Below are positions 51,066-60,511 of a stretch of 64,000 nucleotides of DNA, piece by piece. A program made the position numbers and the translations under genes. The notes beneath the pieces are model-generated. The model was not told where the DNA came from, made no database searches, and saw only the letters and a list, made by a program, of their open reading frames with translations. Each line of letters begins with the position of its first letter. The stretch's first letter is position 1. This DNA is from Streptomyces sp. JB150 (lineage in GTDB: Bacteria; Actinomycetota; Actinomycetes; Streptomycetales; Streptomycetaceae): NCBI RefSeq assembly GCF_011193355.1, contig NZ_CP049780.1:2664262-2728261 (forward strand), written 5' to 3'.

Positions 51066-52682
51066 ATGGACCAGGCACCGGAGCTGACGACCGCGGCGGA
51101 TCCCGCGTCGGAGGCCTGGCAGGCCAACGAGGCGGCGCATCTCGCGCTGGTCGAGGAGCTGCGCGGCAAGCTGGCCGCCGCCCGGCTCGGGGGTGGTGAG
51201 AAGGCGCGCGCCCGGCACACCGCGCGCGGCAAGCTGCTGCCGCGCGACCGCGTGGACACGCTGCTCGACCCGGGTTCGCCCTTCCTTGAGCTGGCCCCGC
51301 TGGCGGCGGACGGGATGTACGACGGGCAGGCGCCGGCCGCGGGGGTGATCGCGGGGATCGGCCGGGTCAGCGGACGCGAGTGCGTGATCGTCGCCAACGA
51401 CGCCACCGTCAAGGGCGGGACGTACTACCCGATGACGGTGAAGAAGCACCTGCGCGCCCAGGAAGTCGCCCTGGAGAACCGGCTGCCCTGCCTCTATCTC
51501 GTGGACTCCGGCGGCGCCTTCCTGCCGATGCAGGACGAGGTGTTCCCGGACCGCGACCACTTCGGGCGGATCTTCTACAACCAGGCCCGGATGTCGGGCG
51601 CCGGCATCCCGCAGATCGCCGCCGTGCTCGGCTCCTGCACGGCCGGCGGCGCCTACGTGCCCGCGATGAGCGACGAGGCCGTGATCGTGCGCAACCAGGG
51701 CACGATCTTCCTCGGCGGCCCCCCGCTGGTGAAGGCCGCGACCGGCGAGGTCGTCACCGCCGAGGAGCTGGGCGGCGGCGAGGTGCACTCCCGGATCTCC
51801 GGTGTCACGGACCACCTCGCCGAGGACGACGCGCACGCCCTGCGCATCGTGCGGAACATCGTCGCCACCCTGCCGGAGCGCCGGGGCGTCCCGTGGGAGG
51901 TGCGGCCCGCCGTCGAGCCCAAGGTCGACCCGTACGGGCTGTACGGGGCGGTCCCCGCCGACCCGCGCACCCCGTACGACGTCCGGGAGATCATCGCCCG
52001 CGTCGTCGACGGCTCGCGGTTCGCCGAGTTCAAGTCCGAGTTCGGGCAGACCCTGGTCACCGGCTTCGCCCGGATCCACGGCCACCCGGTCGGCATCGTC
52101 GCCAACAACGGCATCCTGTTCGCCGAGTCCGCCCAGAAGGGCGCCCACTTCATCGAGCTGTGCGACCAGCGCGGCATCCCGCTGGTGTTCCTGCAGAACA
52201 TCTCCGGCTTCATGGTCGGCAAGGACTACGAGGCGGGCGGCATCGCCAAGCACGGCGCCAAGATGGTCACCGCGGTCGCCTGCACGCGGGTGCCGAAGCT
52301 GACCGTGGTGGTCGGCGGGTCGTACGGCGCGGGGAACTACTCGATGTGCGGCCGGGCGTACTCGCCGCGCTTCCTGTGGATGTGGCCCAACGCCAAGATC
52401 TCCGTCATGGGCGGCGAGCAGGCCGCCTCCGTCCTCGCCACCGTCAAGCGGGACCAGCTCCAGGCCCGCGGCGAGGAGTGGCCGGCCGAGGAGGAAGAGG
52501 CCTTCAAGGCCCCGATCCGCGCGCAGTACGAACGGCAGGGGAATGCCTACTACGCCACCGCCCGCCTGTGGGACGACGGCGTCATCGACCCGCTGGAGAC
52601 CCGGCAGGTGCTGGGCCTGGCCCTGACGGCCTGCGCGAACGCCCCGCTGGGCGAGCCGCAGTTCGGCGTCTTCCGGATGTGA
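51066..52682 (+). CDS. Acyl-CoA carboxylase beta (carboxyltransferase), methylcrotonyl-CoA type
   Basis: 538 aa. Carboxyltransferase motifs include [55 protein letters not shown] and a C-terminal [20 protein letters not shown]. It transfers carboxyl from biotin to an acyl-CoA. The gene set (carboxylase alpha, HMG-CoA lyase, acyl-CoA dehydrogenase) points to 3-methylcrotonyl-CoA, that is leucine degradation. It is the first gene of the operon. The symbol liuB/mccB would be used in other species. Confidence 0.92.
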   Translation: MDQAPELTTAADPASEAWQANEAAHLALVEELRGKLAAARLGGGEKARARHTARGKLLPRDRVDTLLDPGSPFLELAPLAADGMYDGQAPAAGVIAGIGRVSGRECVIVANDATVKGGTYYPMTVKKHLRAQEVALENRLPCLYLVDSGGAFLPMQDEVFPDRDHFGRIFYNQARMSGAGIPQIAAVLGSCTAGGAYVPAMSDEAVIVRNQGTIFLGGPPLVKAATGEVVTAEELGGGEVHSRISGVTDHLAEDDAHALRIVRNIVATLPERRGVPWEVRPAVEPKVDPYGLYGAVPADPRTPYDVREIIARVVDGSRFAEFKSEFGQTLVTGFARIHGHPVGIVANNGILFAESAQKGAHFIELCDQRGIPLVFLQNISGFMVGKDYEAGGIAKHGAKMVTAVACTRVPKLTVVVGGSYGAGNYSMCGRAYSPRFLWMWPNAKISVMGGEQAASVLATVKRDQLQARGEEWPAEEEEAFKAPIRAQYERQGNAYYATARLWDDGVIDPLETRQVLGLALTACANAPLGEPQFGVFRM

Positions 52683-52696
52683 GGGGGTTCACGACC

Positions 52697-54652
52697 ATGT
52701 TCGACACCGTTCTCGTGGCCAACCGCGGCGAGATCGCCGTGCGGGTCATCCGTACACTGCGCGCGCTCGGCGTGCGCTCCGTGGCCGTCTTCTCCGACGC
52801 CGACGCCGACGCCAAGCACGTGCGCGAGGCCGACACGGCGGTGCGGATCGGCCCGCCGCCGGCCGCCGAGTCCTATCTCTCGGTGGAGCGGCTGCTCGAG
52901 GCCGCGGCCCGCACCGGCGCGCAGGCCGTCCATCCGGGGTACGGCTTCCTCGCCGAGAACGCCGCCTTCGCGCGCGCCTGCGCCGACGCGGGGCTGGTGT
53001 TCATCGGACCGCCCGCCGACGCCATCGCCCTCATGGGCGACAAGATCCGCGCCAAGGAGACCGTCCGTGCGGCCGGGGTGCCGGTGGTGCCCGGCGGCCG
53101 GGACCCACAGCTGGCCGAGGCGGCCCGTGAGCTGGGCGCGCCGGTGCTGCTGAAGCCGTCCGCGGGCGGCGGCGGCAAGGGCATGCGCCTGGTGCGCGAC
53201 CTGGACCGGCTGGACGACGAGATCGCCGCCGCCCGCCGCGAGGCCCGCGCCTCCTTCGGCGACGACACGCTGCTGGTGGAGCGGTGGATCGACCGGCCCC
53301 GGCACATCGAGATCCAGGTGCTGGCCGACGCCCACGGCAACGTGCTGCACCTCGGCGAGCGCGAGTGCTCCCTGCAGCGCCGCCACCAGAAGATCATCGA
53401 GGAGGCGCCGAGCGTGCTCCTCGACGAGGCCACCCGCGCGGCGATGGGCGAGGCGGCGGTGCAGGCGGCCCGCTCCTGCGGGTATGTCGGCGCGGGCACG
53501 GTGGAGTTCATCGTCCCGGGCGGCGACCCGTCCCAGTACTACTTCATGGAGATGAACACCCGCCTCCAGGTGGAGCACCCGGTCACCGAGCTGGTCACCG
53601 GCCTGGACCTGGTGGAGTGGCAGCTGCGCGTCGCCGCCGGCGAGAAGCTGCCGTACGGGCAGGAGGACATCCGGCTCACCGGGCACGCCGTCGAGGCCCG
53701 GATCTGCGCCGAGGACCCCGCGCGCGGCTTCCTCCCCTCCGGCGGCACGGTGCTGCGGCTGCGCGAGCCCGAGGGCGACGGCGTCCGCACCGACTCGGGG
53801 CTCACCGAGGGCACGGAGGTCGGCAGCCTGTACGACCCGATGCTGTCCAAGGTGATCGCGTACGGCCCGGACCGCGCCACCGCCCTGCGCAGGCTGCGCG
53901 CGGCCCTCGCCGGGACGGTCACGCTGGGCGTGCAGACCAACGCCGGTTTCCTGCGCCGCCTGCTCGCCCATCCCGCGGTCGTCGGGGGCGACCTGGACAC
54001 CGGACTGGTGGAGCGGGTCGTGGACGACCTGGTCTCCACGGAGGTGCCGGAGGAGGTGTACGAGGCGGCGGCCGCCGTCCGGCTGGACGCGCTCAGGCCG
54101 CGCCAGGAGGGCGGCTGGACGGACCCGTTCTCGGTGCCGAGCGGCTGGCGCCTGGGCGGCGAGCACCGGCCCGTCGCCTTCCCCCTGCGGGTGCCGGGAA
54201 CCGACCCCGTCACCCACGCCTGCCGGGGCGCGCACACCGTCACCGAGGACCGGGTGCACGTCACCCTCGACGGCATCCGCCACACCTTCCACCGCGCGGG
54301 CGACTGGCTGGGCCGTGAGGGCGACGCCTGGCAGGTCCGCGACCACGACCCGGTGGCCGCGTCCCTGGACCGGGCCGCCCACGCCGGCGCCGACTCCCTC
54401 ACCGCGCCCATGCCCGGCACGGTCACGGTGGTGAAGGTCGCGGTGGGCGACGAGGTGACCGCCGGTCAGAGCCTGCTCGTCGTGGAGGCGATGAAGATGG
54501 AGCACGTCATCTCCGCCCCGCACGCGGGCACGGTCGCCGAGCTGGACGTCACGCCCGGCACCACGGTCGCCATGGACCAGGTGCTGGCGGTCATCACCCC
54601 GCACGAGGACGCCTCCGCGTCCGCGGGCGCGTCGAAGGAGGCGGCGCGATGA
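52697..54652 (+). CDS. Acyl-CoA carboxylase alpha (biotin carboxylase + BCCP)
   Basis: 651 aa. The ATP-grasp biotin carboxylase occupies about 1-450 ([20 protein letters not shown] start; [10 protein letters not shown] glycine loop at about 155; [16 protein letters not shown] at about 285). The C-terminal biotinyl domain has [11 protein letters not shown], with the biotinylated lysine near residue 600. A BT-like linker of about 100 aa lies between. It forms the holoenzyme with the beta subunit. ATG 52697 follows a stop by 14 bp with GGGGG upstream. The HMG-CoA lyase start overlaps its stop (ATGA). Confidence 0.93.
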   Translation: MFDTVLVANRGEIAVRVIRTLRALGVRSVAVFSDADADAKHVREADTAVRIGPPPAAESYLSVERLLEAAARTGAQAVHPGYGFLAENAAFARACADAGLVFIGPPADAIALMGDKIRAKETVRAAGVPVVPGGRDPQLAEAARELGAPVLLKPSAGGGGKGMRLVRDLDRLDDEIAAARREARASFGDDTLLVERWIDRPRHIEIQVLADAHGNVLHLGERECSLQRRHQKIIEEAPSVLLDEATRAAMGEAAVQAARSCGYVGAGTVEFIVPGGDPSQYYFMEMNTRLQVEHPVTELVTGLDLVEWQLRVAAGEKLPYGQEDIRLTGHAVEARICAEDPARGFLPSGGTVLRLREPEGDGVRTDSGLTEGTEVGSLYDPMLSKVIAYGPDRATALRRLRAALAGTVTLGVQTNAGFLRRLLAHPAVVGGDLDTGLVERVVDDLVSTEVPEEVYEAAAAVRLDALRPRQEGGWTDPFSVPSGWRLGGEHRPVAFPLRVPGTDPVTHACRGAHTVTEDRVHVTLDGIRHTFHRAGDWLGREGDAWQVRDHDPVAASLDRAAHAGADSLTAPMPGTVTVVKVAVGDEVTAGQSLLVVEAMKMEHVISAPHAGTVAELDVTPGTTVAMDQVLAVITPHEDASASAGASKEAAR

Positions 54653-55590
54653 CACCCGGCGCACTGCCCATGACCGTCCCCGCCGACGGCCTGCCCGCCC
54701 GCGTGCGCATCCACGAGGTCGGCGCCCGTGACGGTCTGCAGAACGAGCGGGCGACGGTGCCCGTGGAGGTCAAGGCGGAGTTCATCCGCCGCCTCGCCGA
54801 CGCGGGCCTGACGACCATCGAGGCGACCAGCTTCGTGCACCCCAAGTGGGTGCCCCAACTGGCTGACGCGGAGGAGCTGTTCCCGCGGGTCAGGGACCTT
54901 CCCGCAGACCTGCCGGTGCTCGTCCCCAACGAGCGCGGCCTGGACCGGGCCCTGGCGCTGGGCGCCCGCCGGATCGCCGTGTTCGCGAGCGCCACCGAGT
55001 CCTTCGCGAAGGCCAACCTCAACCGCACGGTCGACGAGGCGCTCGCCATGTTCGAGCCGGTGGTCGGCCGGGCGAAGGCGGAGGGCGGGCACGTCCGCGG
55101 CTATCTGTCGATGTGCTTCGGCGACCCCTGGGAGGGCCCGGTGCCCGTCCCGCAGGTGGTCCGCGTCTGCCAGGCGCTGCTGGACATGGGGTGCGACGAG
55201 CTGAGCCTCGGCGACACCATCGGCGTGGCCACGCCCGGCCATGTCACGGCACTGCTCAGCGCGCTCACCGCCGGGGGCGTCCCCGTGGACGCGCTGGGCG
55301 TGCACTTCCACGACACCTACGGCCAGGCGCTCGCGAACACCCTCGCGGCGCTCCAGCACGGGGTGACGACCGTCGACGCCTCCGCGGGCGGCCTGGGCGG
55401 CTGCCCGTACGCGAAGTCCGCCACCGGCAACCTCGCCACCGAGGACCTGGTGTGGATGCTGCGGGGCCTCGGCATCGACACCGGTGTCGACCTCGGCCGG
55501 CTCACCGCCACGAGCGTGTGGCTCGCCGGTCACCTGGGCCGGCCCAGCCCGTCCCGCACCGTCCGAGCCCTCTCCCACAAGGAGCAGTGA
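54649..55590 (+). CDS. Hydroxymethylglutaryl-CoA lyase
   Basis: 313 aa TIM barrel. [20 protein letters not shown] is the substrate/metal motif, then VHFHDTYGQ and the signature [15 protein letters not shown] with the catalytic Cys. It splits HMG-CoA to acetyl-CoA and acetoacetate, the last steps of leucine breakdown. The ATG overlaps the carboxylase stop by 4 bp (ATGA). The acyl-CoA dehydrogenase follows 6 bp after. Confidence 0.93.
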   Translation: MTPGALPMTVPADGLPARVRIHEVGARDGLQNERATVPVEVKAEFIRRLADAGLTTIEATSFVHPKWVPQLADAEELFPRVRDLPADLPVLVPNERGLDRALALGARRIAVFASATESFAKANLNRTVDEALAMFEPVVGRAKAEGGHVRGYLSMCFGDPWEGPVPVPQVVRVCQALLDMGCDELSLGDTIGVATPGHVTALLSALTAGGVPVDALGVHFHDTYGQALANTLAALQHGVTTVDASAGGLGGCPYAKSATGNLATEDLVWMLRGLGIDTGVDLGRLTATSVWLAGHLGRPSPSRTVRALSHKEQ

Positions 55591-55596
55591 ACAACG

Positions 55597-56757
55597 ATGG
55601 ACCACCGTCTTTCCCCCGAGCTGGAGGAACTCCGCCGCACCGTGGAGGAGTTCGCGCACGACGTGGTGGCCCCGAAGATCGGCGACTACTACGAGCGGCA
55701 CGAGTTCCCGTACGAGATCGTCCGCGAGATGGGCCGGATGGGCCTGTTCGGGCTGCCGTTCCCGGAGGAGTACGGTGGCATGGGCGGCGACTATCTCGCG
55801 CTGGGCATCGCGCTGGAGGAGCTGGCGCGGGTGGACTCCTCGGTCGCCATCACCCTGGAGGCGGGCGTCTCGCTGGGCGCGATGCCGATCCATCTGTTCG
55901 GCACCGAGGAGCAGAAGCGGCAGTGGCTGCCGCGGCTGTGCTCCGGCGAGATCCTGGGCGCGTTCGGGCTGACCGAGCCGGACGGCGGCAGCGACGCCGG
56001 GGCGACCCGGACGACCGCCCGCAGGGACCCGGCGACCGGCGAGTGGGTGATCAACGGCACCAAGTGCTTCATCACCAACTCGGGCACGGACATCACGGGT
56101 CTGGTCACGGTGACGGCAGTGACCGGCCGCAAGCCGGACGGCAAGCCGCAGATCTCCGCGATCATCGTGCCCTCCGGCACCCCTGGCTTCACGGTCGCCG
56201 CCCCGTACTCCAAGGTCGGCTGGAACGCCTCCGACACCCGCGAACTGTCCTTCGCCAACGTGCGGGTGCCCGCGGAGAACCTGCTGGGCGAGGAGGGCCG
56301 CGGGTACGCGCAGTTCCTGCGCATCCTGGACGAGGGCCGGATCGCCATCGCGGCGCTGGCCACGGGTCTGGCGCAGGGGTGTGTGGACGAGTCGGTCAGG
56401 TACGCGAAGGAACGTCACGCCTTCGGCCGTCCGATCGGGGCGAACCAGGCGATCCAGTTCAAGATCGCCGATATGGAGATGAAGGCGCACACGGCGCGGC
56501 TCGCCTGGCGTGACGCGGCGTCCCGGCTGGTGGCCGGGGAGCCCTTCAAGAAGGAGGCGGCGCTGGCCAAGCTGTACTCGTCGACCGTCGCCGTCGACAA
56601 CGCCCGTGACGCCACGCAGATCCACGGCGGCTACGGCTTCATGAACGAGTACCCGGTGGCCCGCATGTGGCGGGACTCGAAGATCCTGGAGATCGGCGAG
56701 GGCACGAGCGAGGTGCAGCGCATGCTGATCGCCCGGGAGCTGGGCCTGGTCAGCTGA
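55597..56757 (+). CDS. acdH: Acyl-CoA dehydrogenase AcdH-type (branched-chain)
   Basis: 386 aa. The sequence is near the AcdH protein of S. coelicolor/avermitilis, known for valine, isoleucine and leucine degradation (DHRLSPELEELRRTVEEFAH, GAFGLTEPDGGSDAGATRTT, FITNSGTDITGLVTVTAVTG, IHGGYGFMNEYPVARMWRDS). The FAD/catalytic region reads LEIGEGTSEVQRML, with Glu at the MCAD catalytic position, unlike true isovaleryl-CoA dehydrogenases that have Ala there. It could therefore act on several branched and short acyl-CoAs. Last gene of the operon. Confidence 0.92.
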   Translation: MDHRLSPELEELRRTVEEFAHDVVAPKIGDYYERHEFPYEIVREMGRMGLFGLPFPEEYGGMGGDYLALGIALEELARVDSSVAITLEAGVSLGAMPIHLFGTEEQKRQWLPRLCSGEILGAFGLTEPDGGSDAGATRTTARRDPATGEWVINGTKCFITNSGTDITGLVTVTAVTGRKPDGKPQISAIIVPSGTPGFTVAAPYSKVGWNASDTRELSFANVRVPAENLLGEEGRGYAQFLRILDEGRIAIAALATGLAQGCVDESVRYAKERHAFGRPIGANQAIQFKIADMEMKAHTARLAWRDAASRLVAGEPFKKEAALAKLYSSTVAVDNARDATQIHGGYGFMNEYPVARMWRDSKILEIGEGTSEVQRMLIARELGLVS

Positions 56758-56909
56758 CATCCGGCCCGGGAGCGGAGCCCGCGGCGGTCTCCGTGGCCCC
56801 CGCCGGTTCGACGCGCGATCCGGCGGGGGCGCTCCTAGGCTGGTGGGGTACGGCCCGACGGGCCTGCGAGCAGGGCTACGGCGACACCCTCATGCGCTGG
56901 GAGCAGCCC

Positions 56910-58145
56910 ATGACGTTCACGTCGAGACGACTTCGCAGGGCGGCCGTGGCCGCGGCGGCCGTTCTCCTGGTGCCGGTGACCGCGGCGACCGCGGCCCCCT
57001 CGGCCGGTGCCGTTCCCGCCGCCGTCACCCAGCCGGAACCCTCCCCGGGCGACGACTTCCGGGAGATCACCCCGCAGGTCCGGCAGCGGCTGGACACGGC
57101 GATCCAGCGGGTCATGCGCGAGGCGGACGTCCCGGGTGTCACGGTCGGGCTGTGGACGCCGGACAAGGGGCAGTACGAGCGCTCCTTCGGGGTGGCCGAC
57201 AAGAGCACCGGCCGGCGGATGGCGCCGGAGCTGTTCTGGCGGATCGGCAGCGAGACGAAGACGTTCACCGTCACGGCCGTGCTGCAACTGGTCGACCAAG
57301 GCAGGATCAGCCTGGACGACCCGATCAGCGAGTACGTCGACGGCGTGCCGAACGGTGACGAGATCTCCCTGCGCCAACTGGCCGGCATGCGCAGCGGGCT
57401 GTTCAACTACTCCGAGGACCCGGACTTCTTCAAGGCGCTGACGTCCGATCCGGACCGCGTCTTCACCCCGCGGCAGCTGCTGGACTACGCGTTCAAGCAC
57501 CCCCCGATGTTCGAGCCGGGCGAGAAGTTCTTCTACTGCAACACCAATCTGATCCTGCTGGGCCTGGTCGTCGAGAAGGCCGGCGGCCAGCCCCTGCACG
57601 ACTTCGTCCAGGAGAACGTCCTGGAGCCGGCCGGAATGACGGACACCGTGTTCCCGACGAACGCGGACCTCCCCGCACCGCACGCGCAGGGCTACACGAA
57701 CCAGACCGCCTCCGGGAAGATCGAGGAATCCACGGACTGGAACCCGTCGTGGGCCTGGGCGGCCGGGGCGATGATCTCGAACCGGGACGATCTGCGCATC
57801 TGGGCGCGCACGGTGGCCACCGGCACCTTCCCCGACGGCTCCACGATGGTGGAACCGGCCACCCAGCGCGAGCGCCTGCGGACACCCTCGACCGGCATCC
57901 GGGGCGCCGGGTACGGTCTCGGCATCTTCGACGTCCAGGGCTGGATCGGCCACAACGGCTCGCTGCCCGGCTACGAGTCGCTGACCATCTATCTGCCGTC
58001 CGCGGAGGCGACCCTCGTCGTGCTCCTGAACACCGACGTCCTCGTCGGCAAGACGGAGCCGAGCACCCTGTTCGGCGACGCCATCACGCGGATCGTCAGC
58101 CCGGACCACGTCTACAACCTGCCGGTCCCGCCGATGCCCAAGTGA
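56910..58145 (+). CDS. Secreted serine hydrolase (DD-carboxypeptidase / class C beta-lactamase-like)
   Basis: 411 aa. The signal peptide (TFTSRRLRRAAVAAAAVLLV, cleavage near AGA about residue 36) precedes an SxxK enzyme: RIGSETKTFTVTA (Ser-Glu-Thr-Lys, about residue 116), Y-C-N in FFYCNTNLILLG (YxN, about 208) and H-N-G in GHNGSLPGYES (about 348). The length and motifs match Streptomyces R61-type DD-carboxypeptidases and relatives. ATG 56910 has GGGAGCAG six bases upstream; ATG 56892 is in frame. It lies between the leucine operon and the des locus and appears monocistronic. Confidence 0.9.
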   Translation: MTFTSRRLRRAAVAAAAVLLVPVTAATAAPSAGAVPAAVTQPEPSPGDDFREITPQVRQRLDTAIQRVMREADVPGVTVGLWTPDKGQYERSFGVADKSTGRRMAPELFWRIGSETKTFTVTAVLQLVDQGRISLDDPISEYVDGVPNGDEISLRQLAGMRSGLFNYSEDPDFFKALTSDPDRVFTPRQLLDYAFKHPPMFEPGEKFFYCNTNLILLGLVVEKAGGQPLHDFVQENVLEPAGMTDTVFPTNADLPAPHAQGYTNQTASGKIEESTDWNPSWAWAAGAMISNRDDLRIWARTVATGTFPDGSTMVEPATQRERLRTPSTGIRGAGYGLGIFDVQGWIGHNGSLPGYESLTIYLPSAEATLVVLLNTDVLVGKTEPSTLFGDAITRIVSPDHVYNLPVPPMPK

Positions 58146-58269
58146 TCCTGATCATCTTCCGGAACGGCGTTTCGGCCAACTGCCCACAGGGGTAGGCGCG
58201 TTGTGAGCGGCGCGCGGACCGCCCCGCTCACGCTCTCGAGCCAAGGGCTCCCCACCTCTGGACAAGATC

Positions 58270-58288
58270 TGAGGTTAGGCTAACCTAC
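58270..58288. promoter_or_regulatory. Iron box (DmdR/IdeR) of desE
   Basis: TGAGGTTAGGCTAACCTAC keeps 16 of 19 positions of the consensus TTAGGTTAGGCTAACCTAA, including the whole GGTTAGGCTAACC core. It is 50 bp upstream of desE and should repress uptake in iron-replete cells. Confidence 0.85.
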
Positions 58289-58337
58289 CTTCGAATTGTC
58301 CGGCGGCCCTCCGCCCTGTTCGAAAGCAGCCAGACTC

Positions 58338-59384
58338 ATGTCCAACGCCCGTGCCACCCACCTCACCCGCCGCGGGATCCTCGCCGCCGGCGGTGCCCTC
58401 GGCCTCGGTGCCGTCCTCGCCGCCTGCGGTGACGAAGACAAGAAAAGCGGTGGCTCGGACTCGGCCGGTGCCGCCAGGCCCTCCGGTCCCTGGACGTTCA
58501 AGGACGACCGCGACAAGACCGTGAAGCTCGACAAGGTTCCCACGAACATCGTCGCCTTCACCGGTGTCGCCGCCGCGCTGCACGACTACGGCATCCAGGT
58601 CAAGGGTGTTTTCGGCCCGACCAAGACCCAGGACGGCAAGCCGGACGTCCAGGCCGGCGACATGGACATCAGCAAGGTCGAGATCCTCGGCAACGTCTGG
58701 GGCCAGTTCAACGTCGAGAAGTACGCGGCGCTCGCCCCCGAGGTCCTCATCACCACGATGTTCGACGACGCGGGCACCCTCTGGTACGTCCCCGAGGAGT
58801 CCAAGGACAAGATCGCCAAGCTGGCCCCGAGCGTCGCCGTCTCCGTCTACGACCGTCAGCTGACCCAGCCGCTGGAGCGGATGTGGGCGCTGGCCGAGTC
58901 GCTGGGCGCGGACCTGAAGGCCGACAAGGTCGTCAAGGCCAAGCAGGAGTTCGAGGCGGCGGCGGAGCGGCTGCGCAAGGCCGCCAAGGCCCGCCCCGAG
59001 ATCAAGGTGATGGCCGGGTCCGCGAGCGCCGAGCTGTTCTACGTCTCCGGCACCAACCTCTCCATCGACCTGGAGTACTTCAAGGCGCTCGGCGTGAACT
59101 TCATCGAGCCGTCGGAGAAGTCCAAGGCTCAGGGCGGCGGCTGGTTCGAGAGCCTGAGCTGGGAGAACGTCGACAAGTACGACGCGGACATCATCATGAT
59201 GGACGACCGCGCCCAGGCGATCCAGCCGTCGGCGATCACCGAGGCGACCTGGAAGAAGCTGCCCGCCGTGAAGGCCGGTCAGGTCATCGCCCGGTCGCCG
59301 GAGCCGATCCTGTCGTACGGCAAGTGCACGCCGCTTCTCACCAGCCTCGCCGAGGCGATCGAGAACGCGAAGAAGGTCAGCTGA
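58338..59384 (+). CDS. desE: Ferrioxamine-binding ABC transporter lipoprotein
   Basis: 348 aa. A Tat-style leader (HLTRRGILAAGGALGLGAVL) ends in the lipobox A-A-C (Cys about residue 29), followed by a class III periplasmic-binding-protein fold (NIVAFTGVAAALHDYGIQVK, APEVLITTMFDD, VMAGSASAELFYVSGTNLSI). It captures ferrioxamine outside the membrane and hands it to an ABC permease located elsewhere. It is preceded by an iron box and followed by desF, as in the S. coelicolor des locus. Confidence 0.92.
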   Translation: MSNARATHLTRRGILAAGGALGLGAVLAACGDEDKKSGGSDSAGAARPSGPWTFKDDRDKTVKLDKVPTNIVAFTGVAAALHDYGIQVKGVFGPTKTQDGKPDVQAGDMDISKVEILGNVWGQFNVEKYAALAPEVLITTMFDDAGTLWYVPEESKDKIAKLAPSVAVSVYDRQLTQPLERMWALAESLGADLKADKVVKAKQEFEAAAERLRKAAKARPEIKVMAGSASAELFYVSGTNLSIDLEYFKALGVNFIEPSEKSKAQGGGWFESLSWENVDKYDADIIMMDDRAQAIQPSAITEATWKKLPAVKAGQVIARSPEPILSYGKCTPLLTSLAEAIENAKKVS

Positions 59385-59412
59385 AGTTCGCCCAGTCGAG
59401 GGGTGGGCTGAT

Positions 59413-59470
59413 GTTTCGCGGGCGACTGCGGGCCGGTTCCGGCTGGTCGCGCAGTTCCCCGCGCCCCTGG
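59413..59470 (+). repeat. Widespread Streptomyces intergenic repeat (REP-like)
   Basis: The segment GTTTCGCGGGCGACTGCGGG...GGTCGCGCAGTTCCCCGCGCC resembles an intergenic element I recall from many Streptomyces loci, with the short inverted arms GGGCGACTG and CAGTTCCCCGC-type sequences. It lies in the 130-bp desE-desF gap and is not coding. Confidence 0.6.
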
Positions 59471-59513
59471 AGGTGGGGCAGCTCATCCCCTGATGAAAAC
59501 ATCGGGAGACTCC

Positions 59514-60371
59514 ATGTCCACCGCCGTCGCCGCGCCGTTCCGTTTCTTCTCCCTTCACGTCGTGCGGACGGAGCGGCTCGGGCCGTCTCTGGTCCGGGTC
59601 TCCTTCGCGGGCGACGACCTCGCCGGCTTCCACTCCGACGGGTGCGACCAGTCGCTGTCGCTGTTCCTGCCCCATCCGGGACAGGAGGCGCCGGTCGTGC
59701 CCGTCGAGCTGGGCGAGGACTGGTGGAAGGGGTGGATGGCGCTGCCCGGCGACGTGCGGGCGGTGATGCGCTCGTACACCCTGCGGTCGCTGCGCCGCGA
59801 TCCCGACGAGATCGACATCGACTTCGTGCTGCACGGGGTCGAGCCGGACTCCGCCACCCCCGCCGGACCCGCCTCGCGGTGGGCCGCCCAAGCCTCCCCG
59901 GGTGACCGGGTGCTGGTGCTGGGCCCGGCGGTCGCGGACAACCGGGCGATCCGGTTCCGGCCGCCGGAGGACACCGACCTGGTGGTGCTCTGGGGCGACG
60001 AGACCGCGCTCCCGGCGATCGCCGCGATCCTGGAGTCGCTGCCGGCCGGACAGCGGGCCCGGGTGTGGCTGGAGGCGCACTACCCCGGCAACGTCCTGGA
60101 CCTGGCGAGCGAGGCGGACGCCGAGGTGACGTGGCTGATCCGGGAGCACGACCACGCCACCGAGTCCCCCCTGGCCCTCAGCGCCCTGCGCGACGCCCAA
60201 CTGCCGCCCGCCGAGCACCCGTACGTCTGGATCGCGGGCGAGTCGGGCTCGGTCAAGGCGCTGCGCCGGCACTTCGTCGGGGAGCGCGGGATCGACCGGC
60301 GCCGGGTGACGTTCGTGGGCTACTGGCGACATGGGCTCACCGAGGAACAGTTGCGCGAGCAGGGCGAGTAA
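59514..60371 (+). CDS. desF: Siderophore-interacting FAD reductase
   Basis: 285 aa. FAD-binding ferredoxin-reductase type domain (PFRFFSLHVVRTERLGPSLV, RAVMRSYTLRSLRRDPDEID with the R-x-Y-T FAD motif at about 84-87) and an NAD(P)-binding SIP domain (DLVVLWGDETALPAIAAILE, PYVWIAGESGSVKALRRHF). It reduces ferrioxamine-bound Fe(III) in the cytosol. ATG 59514 is set by GGGAGA seven bases upstream; ATG 59493 is in frame. It follows desE by 130 bp; the repeat lies between. Confidence 0.9.
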   Translation: MSTAVAAPFRFFSLHVVRTERLGPSLVRVSFAGDDLAGFHSDGCDQSLSLFLPHPGQEAPVVPVELGEDWWKGWMALPGDVRAVMRSYTLRSLRRDPDEIDIDFVLHGVEPDSATPAGPASRWAAQASPGDRVLVLGPAVADNRAIRFRPPEDTDLVVLWGDETALPAIAAILESLPAGQRARVWLEAHYPGNVLDLASEADAEVTWLIREHDHATESPLALSALRDAQLPPAEHPYVWIAGESGSVKALRRHFVGERGIDRRRVTFVGYWRHGLTEEQLREQGE

Positions 60372-60373
60372 GT

Positions 60374-60401
60374 CCCCGCTGGGTGACGGGGGTTACCGGG
60401 G
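60374..60401 (+). terminator. Candidate terminator after desF
   Basis: CCCCG-CT-GGTGAC and GTTACC-GGGG form a stem with one G-T pair around GGGG, immediately after the desF stop and before the desA iron box. It separates the uptake and biosynthesis transcripts. Confidence 0.5.
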
Positions 60402-60419
60402 CCCCTTGACCCACTCAAC

Positions 60420-60438
60420 TTAGGTTAGGCTAGCCTAA
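60420..60438. promoter_or_regulatory. Iron box (DmdR/IdeR) of desA
   Basis: TTAGGTTAGGCTAGCCTAA differs at one position from the 19-bp consensus. TTGACC (60406-60411) just upstream is a likely -35, so the box overlaps the promoter and would block desABCD when iron is sufficient. desA starts 73 bp downstream. Confidence 0.9.
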
Positions 60439-60511
60439 GTAAGCCGGAGCCCCGGCCCGCCCCGGCCGCTCTTTCCGTCCGCTCGGCCAGTCCCCACCGG
60501 AGGACCTCCCC

